Source of the DNA: Rs1 sp034111875
Lineage (GTDB): Bacteria > Pseudomonadota > Gammaproteobacteria > Pseudomonadales > Balneatricaceae
NCBI GenBank assembly: GCA_034111875.1
Contig: JAWUWK010000006.1
Location: 5,670-69,669, forward strand
Direction of reading: 5' to 3'
Length of the DNA: 64,000 nucleotides
Shown one piece after another: positions 1-9,235 of the stretch. The notes under the pieces are model-generated. The model saw nothing but the letters and a program-made list of their open reading frames with translations. It had not been told where the DNA came from and made no database searches. Positions within the stretch are counted from its first letter, which is position 1. Every line of letters starts with the position of its first letter. Both the position numbers and the translations under genes were made by a program.

Positions 1-516
1 TGCTTCGACCAGTGTTTTAACCCCTAAATTTTTCAATATTACTTTAAAATAGGAACGCGACACTTTGCTGTCATCTACAATCAGAACGTTGAGGTTTTCA
101 AAATCATCATCCGTCACTTCTGTTTCATAATCACCAATATAATCTAAGGTACTGTGCAATACCTTACCTAGATCTTTTTCACTAAATGGCTTAGGTAAAA
201 TGCCTATAGCGCCTGCTTGGCGAACAGGCTCTAAAAAGCGGTAGTGGGTTTCAGAGGAAATAAGTAGAAAAGTGGTTTTTTGTAAACGATCATCTTCGCG
301 CATTTTGCTGACAATATCTGTGCCCGTCATATCAGGCAGATGCATGGCACTTATGACAATATCAGGAATCTGATGGTCCATGAAATCCAAGGAATCTTGA
401 CCGCAGAGGCACTCCTCAACTTCGTCTATTTCGAAATTAGCCAAATGCTTGCGAATGATCGATCTTTGAAGATTAGAAGGTTCTACTAATACAACTAATA
501 GATTGCTTAAGTTCAT
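1..516 (-). CDS. Response regulator with two receiver domains (C-terminus outside window)
   Basis: The gene starts at the ATG complementary to 514-516 and runs off the left edge, giving 172 codons. Two CheY-like receiver domains can be read. In the first (residues about 5-120) the motif is PDIVISAMHLPDMTG, so the phosphoacceptor Asp is replaced by Ala57. The acidic pocket is also reduced to one Glu (VEPS), while Ser87 and Lys109 (LPKPF) are kept. The second begins near residue 142 with NVLIVDDSKVSR and a normal Asp-Asp pair; its acceptor lies outside the window. By family knowledge, receivers lacking the Asp are structural or constitutive-state modules. A third, output domain cannot be excluded. 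It is divergent from the MFS gene at 857. The two-receiver assignment is seen; the signalling role is inferred. Confidence 0.85.
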   Translation of the reverse strand, partial: MNLSNLLVVLVEPSNLQRSIIRKHLANFEIDEVEECLCGQDSLDFMDHQIPDIVISAMHLPDMTGTDIVSKMREDDRLQKTTFLLISSETHYRFLEPVRQAGAIGILPKPFSEKDLGKVLHSTLDYIGDYETEVTDDDFENLNVLIVDDSKVSRSYFKVILKNLGVKTLVEA

Positions 517-856
517 AAATATTCTCGTAGGAATAGAAAGAGTAGTTAAGAGTCGCTATCACACCTATTCTCAGTGGATTTTTGGTTTCTTGATTTTTTA
601 ACACCGCTCTAAATTAATAATAAAGCAATGTCGTCTTGTTGCTAGCAATTTTATGCACAATCAATAATAATTGCTAGGCTTTCTAATACGTTAATGTAGG
701 TTGCTGATTGAAGTCAATGATTAGCTAACTCCTTATTGTAGCTTCCATCGGTATCTTTATCCGAACAGTGTTCTCAATAACCTATTTTTTGACATTAAAA
801 AACCATTATTTTGGCCGTTTTATCACTCTAATTATTAGCAAGGTTGTCTCAAAAAA
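517..856. other. AT-rich intergenic region between divergent genes
   Basis: These 340 bases separate the response regulator (minus) from the MFS transporter (plus) and should hold both promoters. No convincing coding stretch, strong hairpin or clear sigma-70 pair was recognised. Confidence 0.5.
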
Positions 857-2032
857 ATGCATAAAACAGTTTTTATTCTCTCTCTATGCCAAGCATTACT
901 AGGCACCGGTAATGTTTTATTGATTGCGATGGCGGCATTAATTGGTCAGAGCTTAGCCCCAACAGCCGCTTTGATAACGTTTCCGCTGGCACTGCAATTT
1001 GTCGGGCTAATGACAGCGACTATTCCAGCCTCGTTAATTATGCATAAATTGGGCCGGCGTAAGGGTTTTTATCTAGGTAATGTGTTGGGTATAGCGGGTG
1101 CTTTGCTTTGCGCATTGGCGCTTTTTCAAGAAAATTTTACCGGTTTTTGCGCGGGCTCATTTTTACTCGGAATCGGTATTGGTTTTGGCACTTTATATCG
1201 CTTTGCCGCCGTGGATTCTTGTCCGACAGAGCAAAAAGGTAAAGCTATCTCCTATGTCATGCTAGGTGGGGTTCTCGCTGCCTTTTTGGGACCTGCCCTC
1301 GCCGTTGAAAGTAAAGATTGGATAACAGGTCATCCCTTTACGGGCTCATTTTTAGGTGTTGTTGGCTTAAATATTATCGCGTTCTTATTGCTAACCCAGG
1401 CCGAATTTCCGGACACTGCATCTAGTGATAATAAAACATTAGCTGCACGACCTATTGCGGACATTATTCGACAACCGATTTTTATTTTAGCGGTGGTTTC
1501 AGCAACGATCGGCTATGTGGTGATGAACTTACTTATGTCGGCCACACCCCTGGCAATGAACCGGCACGGTTTTAGTTTCGAAGATTCTGCCTGGGTTATT
1601 CAATGGCATGTGCTCGGCATGTTTTTACCTTCTTTTATTACCCCAAAATTGATGCGCCGCTTCGGTCCCGTGGTATTAATCCAAACGGGTTCTCTCTTCA
1701 TTATAGGTTGTATCGCGATCAATTTTCACGGTCAATCAATGTGGCATTTTTGGAGTGCTCTGGTCTTGTTAGGGCTAGGTTGGAATTTCATGTTTATCTG
1801 CGCAACCCATATAGTGACTGGCGCCTACCGACCGCATGAGAAAGCTAAGAGCCAAGCAGCTAACGAATTCATATTGTTTTCTATGGTAACATTGTCAGCC
1901 TTAAGTTCAGGATGGCTCGAAGCCACTATCGGTTGGGTCAATATGAATTTAATGATGATTTTCGTCGTCCTCGTCTCCATCTTTGTGGTGAAGTATTTTG
2001 CCCGTGACTTAGAGACTGTTACCTCTCAATAA
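857..2032 (+). CDS. Major facilitator superfamily transporter
   Basis: A 391-residue, very hydrophobic protein with about 12 predicted membrane segments. An MFS motif-A-like loop lies between TM2 and TM3 (HKLGRRKGFYLGN, about residues 68-80). A second-half segment (about residues 225-255, ATPLAMNRHGFSFEDS followed by QWHVLGMF) resembles a group of proteobacterial MFS proteins of unknown substrate. It would export or import a small molecule across the inner membrane. The ATG has little Shine-Dalgarno support, but no better start is available because the hydrophobic N-terminus begins directly there. A small gene follows 16 bases downstream and may be co-transcribed. The substrate cannot be inferred. 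Confidence 0.85.
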   Translation: MHKTVFILSLCQALLGTGNVLLIAMAALIGQSLAPTAALITFPLALQFVGLMTATIPASLIMHKLGRRKGFYLGNVLGIAGALLCALALFQENFTGFCAGSFLLGIGIGFGTLYRFAAVDSCPTEQKGKAISYVMLGGVLAAFLGPALAVESKDWITGHPFTGSFLGVVGLNIIAFLLLTQAEFPDTASSDNKTLAARPIADIIRQPIFILAVVSATIGYVVMNLLMSATPLAMNRHGFSFEDSAWVIQWHVLGMFLPSFITPKLMRRFGPVVLIQTGSLFIIGCIAINFHGQSMWHFWSALVLLGLGWNFMFICATHIVTGAYRPHEKAKSQAANEFILFSMVTLSALSSGWLEATIGWVNMNLMMIFVVLVSIFVVKYFARDLETVTSQ

Positions 2033-2048
2033 TAAGGGATTTTATAGG

Positions 2049-2240
2049 TTGAAGAGCTTTATTTTTAGTACAGAAAATGAGCGTGGGGGCGTTATGTTGT
2101 GTGACATTGACACCTTAGAAGATGCTGTCGTCTATCTCAATAGACGTTTTCCTGGAATAGTCAAAGTGGAAATGGGCAAAGATTTCTGGACCTTATCGAA
2201 AGGTTTCGAAACGGCATCTCCAGCGGTCAATGACAGCTAA
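2049..2240 (+). CDS. Small hypothetical protein, 63 residues
   Basis: It starts with TTG at 2049, preceded at good spacing by AAGGGA (2035-2040). An in-frame ATG at 2094 is an alternative that would give 48 residues. The protein is soluble and mixed in charge, with no signal peptide or motif that I recognise (it contains LNRRFPGIVKVEMGKDFWTL). It sits 16 bases after the MFS gene and about 80 bases before recC, all on the same strand. The ribosome binding site and placement favour a real gene, but the family is unknown. Confidence 0.5.
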   Translation: MKSFIFSTENERGGVMLCDIDTLEDAVVYLNRRFPGIVKVEMGKDFWTLSKGFETASPAVNDS

Positions 2241-2321
2241 AGCAACTAGGCTAGCGTAGAGTATTAGTATTAGCCAACAGCCATCCATATCGTCTTGATT
2301 TTTTATTAAGCAGGTGAGTTT

Positions 2322-5300
2322 TTGTTAAAAGTTTATCACTCAAATTCATTAGATGTTCTGCGCGATTTGTTGGTGGAGATGGTCTCTGCTCAACCCATTA
2401 CAGATCCTTTTTGCGCTGAGCAGATACTAGTTCAAAGCCCCGGTATGGCCCAGTGGCTCAAGCTTGAACTAGCCCAGCGATTAAGCATCGCCGCCAATGT
2501 CGAATTTCCGCTTCCCGCCAGCTTTCTCTGGCGCACGTTTTCACAATTACTGGTCGAAGTTCCAGAGCGCTCCGCTTATTCTAAAGAGAGTATGACGTGG
2601 ATTTTAATGCGCTTATTACCTGACTATTTGGAGAGGGTAGAGTTTCATGCCTTAGGGCATTATATGACAGCTGAGACGGCGCCGTTAAGGCTGTATCAGC
2701 TGTGTGAGAAAGTCGCCGATTTGTTTGATCAATACTTAGTTTATCGGCCCGATTGGATCGCCCAGTGGGAGTCTAATACTAATGCACCTGCCAGTGAAGA
2801 AGAGCGCTGGCAGCCGATTCTCTGGCGCGCTATTGTCGCGGATACAGCCCAAAGGTCTTTACCTCATTGGCACAGAGCCAATATGTTTGATGCTTTTATT
2901 CAAGCGATTGAAGGGGCAAATGCAATTGATATACCGCAGCGTATATTTGTATTTGGTATTTCTGCACTACCTGAGAATTATTTGCAGGCTCTAGTGGCAC
3001 TTGGTCAGCGTTGTGATATCCACTTAATGGTGAACAATCCCTGTCGCCAATTTTGGAGTGATATTGTCGATAGGCGTTACTTAGGTAAGTTATCACGCCA
3101 AGGGTCTGATATCGAGCAGCCTTCGCTAAATTTGTATGATCAGGGGAACCCTTTGCTATCCTCTATGGGCAAACTCGGACGCGATTATCTGTACTTATTA
3201 GGTCAAATGGATTTGATTGAAGTGCAGCTGTTTAGTGAGGATAACAATTCTAATTTACTCAAATCAATTCAAACAGATATTCTGTCGCTGCGCAATAGAA
3301 GAGCGGCCGGTGAACTCTGCGCCTTAACCTGTGACGAGCAACGCTTAGCTATATCAAGTAGTGATAGTTCGGTTCAATTGCATCGATGCCACAGCGCAAT
3401 GCGCGAAGTTGAAGTTTTACAAGACCAACTGCTTTCAATGTTAGAGCAAGATAGCCAGCTTCAGCCGCGTGATATTATCGTTATGATGCCCGATGTGTCA
3501 GTTTACAGTCCTTTTGTTGAAGCTGTGTTTGGTCAGGTAGAGTCTAACCGCTATCTTCCTTTTTCTATATCTGATCGAAATGCTCAGCAAGAGTTGCCTA
3601 TTATTAGCAATTTTCTGGCATTACTTAATGTCTCTAAAGGACGCTATGCGGCCTCTGATATTCTCGAAATATTATCCTTTCCCTCTTTACTAAGGCGTTT
3701 TGAATTAGATGAAATTAAGTTTGAAAAATTACGCCATTGGGTACTTGAATCCGGTATTAAATGGGGTTTAGATGGGTCAAACAGGCAAGAGCTTTCACTG
3801 CCTGGCTTTGATCAAAATAGCTGGCAGTTCGGCTTAGATAGAATGTTTGCAGGATACACGCTAGGTGATATTGAACAGACATGGCAAGGTATTTCAGCTT
3901 ACTGTGAAATTCACGGATTAGAGGCAACCACTCTCGGCCAATTGAGCCGCTTTATTGAATTATTGCATCGCTGTAAGCAACAGTTTAATGCCAGTGCGAG
4001 TATCAGCCAATGGATTGCGTTTTTTAATCAGCTACTTAGTGATCTGTATTTGGCGGACGATAATGATCTTGCTGCCCTAGCGCTTATTCATAGGGCATTG
4101 GAAAAACTCCAAGAGATGATTGTCGAAGTGCACTATCAACAAGATATCCCCGCTGACATCATACTCGATTACTTACAGCAGTCGTTATCTGCTGAGCGCT
4201 CAGGACAGAAGTTTTTGTCAGGGCAAATTAATTTCTGTACCTTAATGCCGATGCGCGCCATTCCATTTAAAGTCGTTTGTCTTCTGGGGATGAATGACCA
4301 AGACTACCCTAGGTCTGTTCCATCGATGGGATTTGATCTAATGGTAGAGCACCCTAGAAAGGGCGATCGTTCAAGGCGCGATGATGATCGCTATCTGTTT
4401 TTAGAAGCACTGCTCTCTGCTAAGTCAACATTGTATATGAGCTATATCGGTCGCTCGCTAGCAGACAATAGGCGCAAAGAACCTTCAGTGTTGGTGAGCG
4501 AATTACTTGAGTACGCCCAACAAGGTTATTATCTTGCAGAGAAAGGTTTGCAAGCGACAGATAACCTCATTTCTGCTGATATCTTGCAGATTCAACAACA
4601 AGCTAGGCAACTTTTAGAACACTTAGCCACAGACCACCCATTAACGCCTTATCATCGCAGCTATTTTGATCCAAAAAATCCACTCTTTAGCTATGCTCAA
4701 CAATGGTTGCCAATCGCTAGTGCAAAGGTTCAGCAGTCTAAGGCTAGTTTTATTCAATCACTACCAGCGTTTGATTTTGATGGGTTGGCGTTGACAGAGT
4801 TATGTGCCTTCTTTAAACATCCCATTCGTTACTTTTTACAGCACAGATTACAAGTCAATTTTGTTGATGAAGAGGCTTTAGTAGAGGATGAGGAACCCTT
4901 TATTCTCAATGGGTTAGATAATTACATTGTCCGTGATCGATTACTTAATCAAGCAGTGTTAGAGAAGAATATTCAACAATTCGGCCAGTATTTGCAATCA
5001 TCTGGTCTTATGCCCGTGGGTCTGGCGGGGAGCAAATCTTTACAGAAAAATCTGCATGACGCGACGGATTTGGCACACAAAGTGCTGCCATTGCTGGTCG
5101 GAAAAATGCGTCGATTGTCGTTTGACTTAGCACTAGAAAATACTCAATTGCGGGGTTGGATAGAACCTCTTTATGACGTGGGAGTGGTTAAATTCACTGC
5201 TGCTAAAAGTAGTGGCCGAGGTTATATTAGCACTTGGATCGAACATTTAGCGGCCTGTGCAAATGGTTGTCAGCACACCACTTATTATCGTGCCATCAAT

Positions 5301-5612
5301 GAGCAATTCCATTATCTACCGGTTCCCGTAACCACCGCTAAAAACTGTTTAGAGAGTTTGCTTAGTCTTTATCGACGAGGTCTAGTGCAGCCCTTGCCAT
5401 GGCTAGCTGATTTAGGCTGGCAGTGGTTTAGCAGTGAAGACGATGAAAAATTTTTGCAAAGTGTTGAAAAAAATTACAACCGTTTTGATGACCCCTATAT
5501 CCAAAGAGTTTTTCCTCAATGGCAAGATATTGTGCATGGTTTAAGTGCCTTAAATGAAGAGATTTTTTCACCACTGGCTCAGTATCTAGTCAATGATACA
5601 GAGGAGTGTTAA
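2322..5612 (+). CDS. recC: Exodeoxyribonuclease V subunit gamma RecC
   Basis: The 1096 residues match the size of RecC. It is the subunit of the RecBCD helicase-nuclease that splits the duplex and reads Chi in double-strand break repair. The N-terminus (LKVYHSNSLDVLRDLL) and the internal LVQSPGMAQWLKLELA segment are typical RecC features; this SF1-like domain lacks a working Walker A. The C-terminal third carries the nuclease-like fold, which is catalytically dead in this family. The start is TTG, preceded by AGGTGA at suitable spacing. The stop overlaps the long RecB reading frame, and recC-recB-recD appear as one operon. No ptrA lies between recC and recB, unlike in E. coli. Confidence 0.95.
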   Translation: MLKVYHSNSLDVLRDLLVEMVSAQPITDPFCAEQILVQSPGMAQWLKLELAQRLSIAANVEFPLPASFLWRTFSQLLVEVPERSAYSKESMTWILMRLLPDYLERVEFHALGHYMTAETAPLRLYQLCEKVADLFDQYLVYRPDWIAQWESNTNAPASEEERWQPILWRAIVADTAQRSLPHWHRANMFDAFIQAIEGANAIDIPQRIFVFGISALPENYLQALVALGQRCDIHLMVNNPCRQFWSDIVDRRYLGKLSRQGSDIEQPSLNLYDQGNPLLSSMGKLGRDYLYLLGQMDLIEVQLFSEDNNSNLLKSIQTDILSLRNRRAAGELCALTCDEQRLAISSSDSSVQLHRCHSAMREVEVLQDQLLSMLEQDSQLQPRDIIVMMPDVSVYSPFVEAVFGQVESNRYLPFSISDRNAQQELPIISNFLALLNVSKGRYAASDILEILSFPSLLRRFELDEIKFEKLRHWVLESGIKWGLDGSNRQELSLPGFDQNSWQFGLDRMFAGYTLGDIEQTWQGISAYCEIHGLEATTLGQLSRFIELLHRCKQQFNASASISQWIAFFNQLLSDLYLADDNDLAALALIHRALEKLQEMIVEVHYQQDIPADIILDYLQQSLSAERSGQKFLSGQINFCTLMPMRAIPFKVVCLLGMNDQDYPRSVPSMGFDLMVEHPRKGDRSRRDDDRYLFLEALLSAKSTLYMSYIGRSLADNRRKEPSVLVSELLEYAQQGYYLAEKGLQATDNLISADILQIQQQARQLLEHLATDHPLTPYHRSYFDPKNPLFSYAQQWLPIASAKVQQSKASFIQSLPAFDFDGLALTELCAFFKHPIRYFLQHRLQVNFVDEEALVEDEEPFILNGLDNYIVRDRLLNQAVLEKNIQQFGQYLQSSGLMPVGLAGSKSLQKNLHDATDLAHKVLPLLVGKMRRLSFDLALENTQLRGWIEPLYDVGVVKFTAAKSSGRGYISTWIEHLAACANGCQHTTYYRAINEQFHYLPVPVTTAKNCLESLLSLYRRGLVQPLPWLADLGWQWFSSEDDEKFLQSVEKNYNRFDDPYIQRVFPQWQDIVHGLSALNEEIFSPLAQYLVNDTEEC

Positions 5613-5617
5613 TAGAG

Positions 5618-8600
5618 ATGGAAAAGAGTAGCGTGAATGTGATTAACCGGCCTGAACAGTTAGATCCTATAACCTTACCGTTAACTGGCCAAGCGCTGAT
5701 TGAAGCGAGTGCAGGAACGGGTAAAACTTATACTTTAGCGGCGCTGTATTTAAGATTGTTGTTAGGTTTAGGCCGCGAATCACCACTAGAAGTAGAGCGA
5801 ATATTAGTCGTCACTTTTACTGAAGCCGCGACCCAAGAACTGCGCGAGCGGATTCGTTCCAGGATTCAAGAAGCGCGTATTGCGTTCGTATTAGGCCACA
5901 GTGAAGATCCTTTTATTGCAGCGTTATTATCACTTCACCAGAATCATCAAAGAGCGATATTAGATTTAGAATTTGCGGCATCGGAAATGGACCAAGCGGC
6001 GGTTTATACTATTCATGGTTTTTGTCAGCGGATGCTCAAACAACACGCTTTTGAGTCTGCAGCGAGTTTCAATGCTGAATTAATTCAAGACGATAGCGCA
6101 ATAGTACGGCGAGCGCTTTTGGATTATTGGCGCAGTGAGCTTTATTCAGCACCGAGCGATTTGGCCGATGAAATATTGCAGTGCTACTCAACCCCCGATA
6201 AATTATTTAGCCAACTTCGCAGTTATATTGGACTTGCAGATATGTTGCTTGAGCCGGATTATAGCGCATTTGATTTGCTGCCCAACTGGCAGGCGTTTTG
6301 TCTATTACAAGATCAACTACGCCAAGCATTATTGGTCGTGGTTGAGAGCCAAGAACCTGAGGATGATTTACTGGCCTTGATTCAGGGCTCCTCAGTGGAT
6401 AAGCGAAGTTATTCAAAACGTAACTTACCTGTTTGGTATGCTAAATTAGTCGCGTTTGCCGCTGGGGACGCTGCTCCTTTTGAAGTGCTAGAAAAGTTCT
6501 CACAAGCACAACTGGAAGAGAAAGCGAAAACCAATGACGTGCCTAAACACCTTGTATTTGAGAAAATAGCTGCGTTTTGTTATCAAAAAATTGACTTTAA
6601 AGCGGTTATTTTTTGTAGAGCACTGGTCGCGGTGCGCAAGAATATGCAGGCAGAAAAGCAAAAACACCAACAGTTGAGTTTCGATGATTTATTGCATAAG
6701 TTATCCACGGCACTGGATTCGGATTCAGGTAGTGATTTAATAGCGGCGATTCGCAAACAGTACCCTTTTGCCTTAATCGATGAATTTCAAGATACTGACC
6801 CTGCGCAATATCGTATTTTCAGCAAACTCTATACACAAACTGATCCTGAATCAGTTGATCTGGACACTGCTGAATCATTAGGTCTATTGATGATAGGGGA
6901 CCCTAAACAATCGATTTATGCTTTTCGTGGCGCTGATGTTTTTACCTATATGCACGCTCGCAGGCAAGTGACAAAGCACTATACATTAGGCACTAATTGG
7001 CGTTCTTCAAAAGCCATGATTAGTGCGATTAATCATTTATTTGCGCGCTCTCCCGCCGCTTTTATTTATCAGCAAGATATCCCTTTTTACTCTGTGGCAT
7101 CCTCTGGCAAAGCTGGCAGTTTAACTATGTCAGGAAAGCCAGTGACGGCGCTGAATTTTTGGTACAGTGATAATGAACTCAACAATGAACAATATCTCAT
7201 AGAATCTGCTGCTATAGGCGCAGCACAAATTGAAAAACTAATGTTACAGGCCGAAATCAAACAGCAGCCGTTGAATGCATCCAATATAGCAGTGTTAGTC
7301 CGCGACAGGAAAGAGGCGGCGCTGATACAAAAAGCGCTGACACAGTTACGGGTCGATTCTGTTTTCATGTCTAATCGCGAGAATGTCTATAGCGTTAATA
7401 TTGCAAAAGAGTTGGTCTATCTTCTCAAAGCGGTGAATGAACCTAGTAATGAACGTTTTATGCGCACGGCATTGGCCACTGAAATTTTGCAATTGGACGC
7501 CAGGGAACTGTTCTTATTAAATCAAGATGAGATAGCTTGGGAAATGTTGGTTACTGAATTTACTGATTACCGTAAAATTTGGTGGCGAAGTGGTGTATTG
7601 GCAATGCTGCATAGGATGCTGCAACAGCGCTGTTTAGCGCAGCGCTGGTTGTCTGAAAATGAAGGGGAGCGACGGCTAACTGATTTCTTGCACTTGGCTG
7701 AATTGTTACAGCAGGCGAGTGTTGAGTTGGAATCAAATGAAGCCCTGATTCGCTTTTTGCAAGATAAGCGGGCACAACCTGAAGGACAAGTACAAGACCA
7801 ACAATTGCGTTTAGATAGCGATAGATCGAGAGTCACTGTTATTACCATACACAAGTCTAAAGGACTTGAATATGATGTGGTTTTTATCCCTTTTGCCAGC
7901 CGCTATCGTAAGTCAAGTAACAAGTTGTTTCACCGAGAGGACGGTCAAACCGTGCTCGATTTAAGCGGCAAAGACAACCGGGACGATATCCAAAAAGAGC
8001 AGCTAGCAGAAGACTTGCGGTTGTTATACGTGGCGATAACTCGCTCTGTGCACGCTTGCTTTATCGGCATGGGTAATATTAATCTGCGCAATAAAAGTGT
8101 CTGGCATCAAACGGCGATTGGTTATTTGCTAACACTGATTAATGGGACAGATAGTAATGAGCAACTTAACCTTGCAGGAGATATTGGCCTATCGCAAGCA
8201 CTGGAACTTCTAGCCGTTGATAATCCTGAAATAAGTATTATCAACACGGCGCATATGGGGTTATCACAAGGGGACTTGTTTGCAGTCAATGAAACAAAAG
8301 AAGATGTTCCCAGTAAGAACTTAGAAGCGAGACTCTTTATTCGAGAAATAAATTTTGAATGGCGAGTGACAAGTTATTCGGCGCTATCAAAAGACGCCCA
8401 ACACTCTGTGGTGCCAGATACATCTAACAATGCTCTGCTAGGAGAATCCAAATTAGACTTAGAAGTTATAGATGAGGTTGACTCTATTGTTGCGCAGGTG
8501 GGAGAAAAAACTATTTTCAGTTTTGCCAAAGGGGCTGTGGCGGGGACATTCTTACACAGTGTTTACGAAGACATCGACTTTTCAGTTAATGACTCTGATC

Positions 8601-9235
8601 AAATACAGCAAGTACTAGAGCAGCGGTTGGCCCTGACAGGCTATGATGCGGATTGGTTGATCTGTTTAAGGGATTTTGTCTATCAATCGCTGCGCGTCGA
8701 GCTAGACCCCAATAACCCACATAAGCAGTTTTCATTGAGTTCAATTACGCCGGGTAATCGATTGGTTGAAATGGAGTTTGTGTTACCCTTCAAAACTATT
8801 ACTCAAAGTAAAATTAATAGCCTACTAAGACAGTTTGATCCTCTGGCACAACGCGCAGGCAATCTAGTGTTCGCTAAAGTGGCAGGAATGCTTAAAGGGT
8901 TTATTGATTTAACTTTGCGCGTGGGAGAGGAGTATTATGTGGTGGATTATAAGTCAAATTATCTAGGCGCTGAACTTGAAGATTATCACCTGCAAAAGAT
9001 GCAAATAGCGATGATAGAGCACCGCTATGATTTTCAATATGTGCTTTACACTCTAGCGCTGCACAGGCTATTGCGCACAAGACTGGTTGATTATAACTAT
9101 GATAAGCACGTGGGCGGTGTGTTTTATTTATTCTTAAGGGGTATGGTGGTTGGCTCCAACACTGGGGTTTTCTTTACTAAGCCCGATAGACAGTTAATAG
9201 AAGCTCTCGATCAGTTATTCGAAGGTGCCTTATGA
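5618..9235 (+). CDS. recB: Exodeoxyribonuclease V subunit beta RecB
   Basis: RecB is the 3'-5' SF1A helicase and the only nuclease of RecBCD. Visible motifs, in order, are Walker A ASAGTGKTYT (residues about 30-39), VTFTEAATQELRERI (Ia), LIDEFQDTDPAQ (II), GDPKQSIYAFRGAD (III), ITIHKSKGLEYDVVFIP (V) and LRLLYVAITRS (VI). The C-terminal nuclease shows FLHSVYED, GFIDL and VVDYKSN, so its metal ligands are intact. An upstream GTG at 5606, overlapping the recC stop, would add four residues. The ATG at 5618 is preferred because GAGGAG (5601-5606) then lies upstream of it rather than inside the codon. The stop overlaps recD by ATGA, implying translational coupling. Confidence 0.95.
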   Translation: MEKSSVNVINRPEQLDPITLPLTGQALIEASAGTGKTYTLAALYLRLLLGLGRESPLEVERILVVTFTEAATQELRERIRSRIQEARIAFVLGHSEDPFIAALLSLHQNHQRAILDLEFAASEMDQAAVYTIHGFCQRMLKQHAFESAASFNAELIQDDSAIVRRALLDYWRSELYSAPSDLADEILQCYSTPDKLFSQLRSYIGLADMLLEPDYSAFDLLPNWQAFCLLQDQLRQALLVVVESQEPEDDLLALIQGSSVDKRSYSKRNLPVWYAKLVAFAAGDAAPFEVLEKFSQAQLEEKAKTNDVPKHLVFEKIAAFCYQKIDFKAVIFCRALVAVRKNMQAEKQKHQQLSFDDLLHKLSTALDSDSGSDLIAAIRKQYPFALIDEFQDTDPAQYRIFSKLYTQTDPESVDLDTAESLGLLMIGDPKQSIYAFRGADVFTYMHARRQVTKHYTLGTNWRSSKAMISAINHLFARSPAAFIYQQDIPFYSVASSGKAGSLTMSGKPVTALNFWYSDNELNNEQYLIESAAIGAAQIEKLMLQAEIKQQPLNASNIAVLVRDRKEAALIQKALTQLRVDSVFMSNRENVYSVNIAKELVYLLKAVNEPSNERFMRTALATEILQLDARELFLLNQDEIAWEMLVTEFTDYRKIWWRSGVLAMLHRMLQQRCLAQRWLSENEGERRLTDFLHLAELLQQASVELESNEALIRFLQDKRAQPEGQVQDQQLRLDSDRSRVTVITIHKSKGLEYDVVFIPFASRYRKSSNKLFHREDGQTVLDLSGKDNRDDIQKEQLAEDLRLLYVAITRSVHACFIGMGNINLRNKSVWHQTAIGYLLTLINGTDSNEQLNLAGDIGLSQALELLAVDNPEISIINTAHMGLSQGDLFAVNETKEDVPSKNLEARLFIREINFEWRVTSYSALSKDAQHSVVPDTSNNALLGESKLDLEVIDEVDSIVAQVGEKTIFSFAKGAVAGTFLHSVYEDIDFSVNDSDQIQQVLEQRLALTGYDADWLICLRDFVYQSLRVELDPNNPHKQFSLSSITPGNRLVEMEFVLPFKTITQSKINSLLRQFDPLAQRAGNLVFAKVAGMLKGFIDLTLRVGEEYYVVDYKSNYLGAELEDYHLQKMQIAMIEHRYDFQYVLYTLALHRLLRTRLVDYNYDKHVGGVFYLFLRGMVVGSNTGVFFTKPDRQLIEALDQLFEGAL

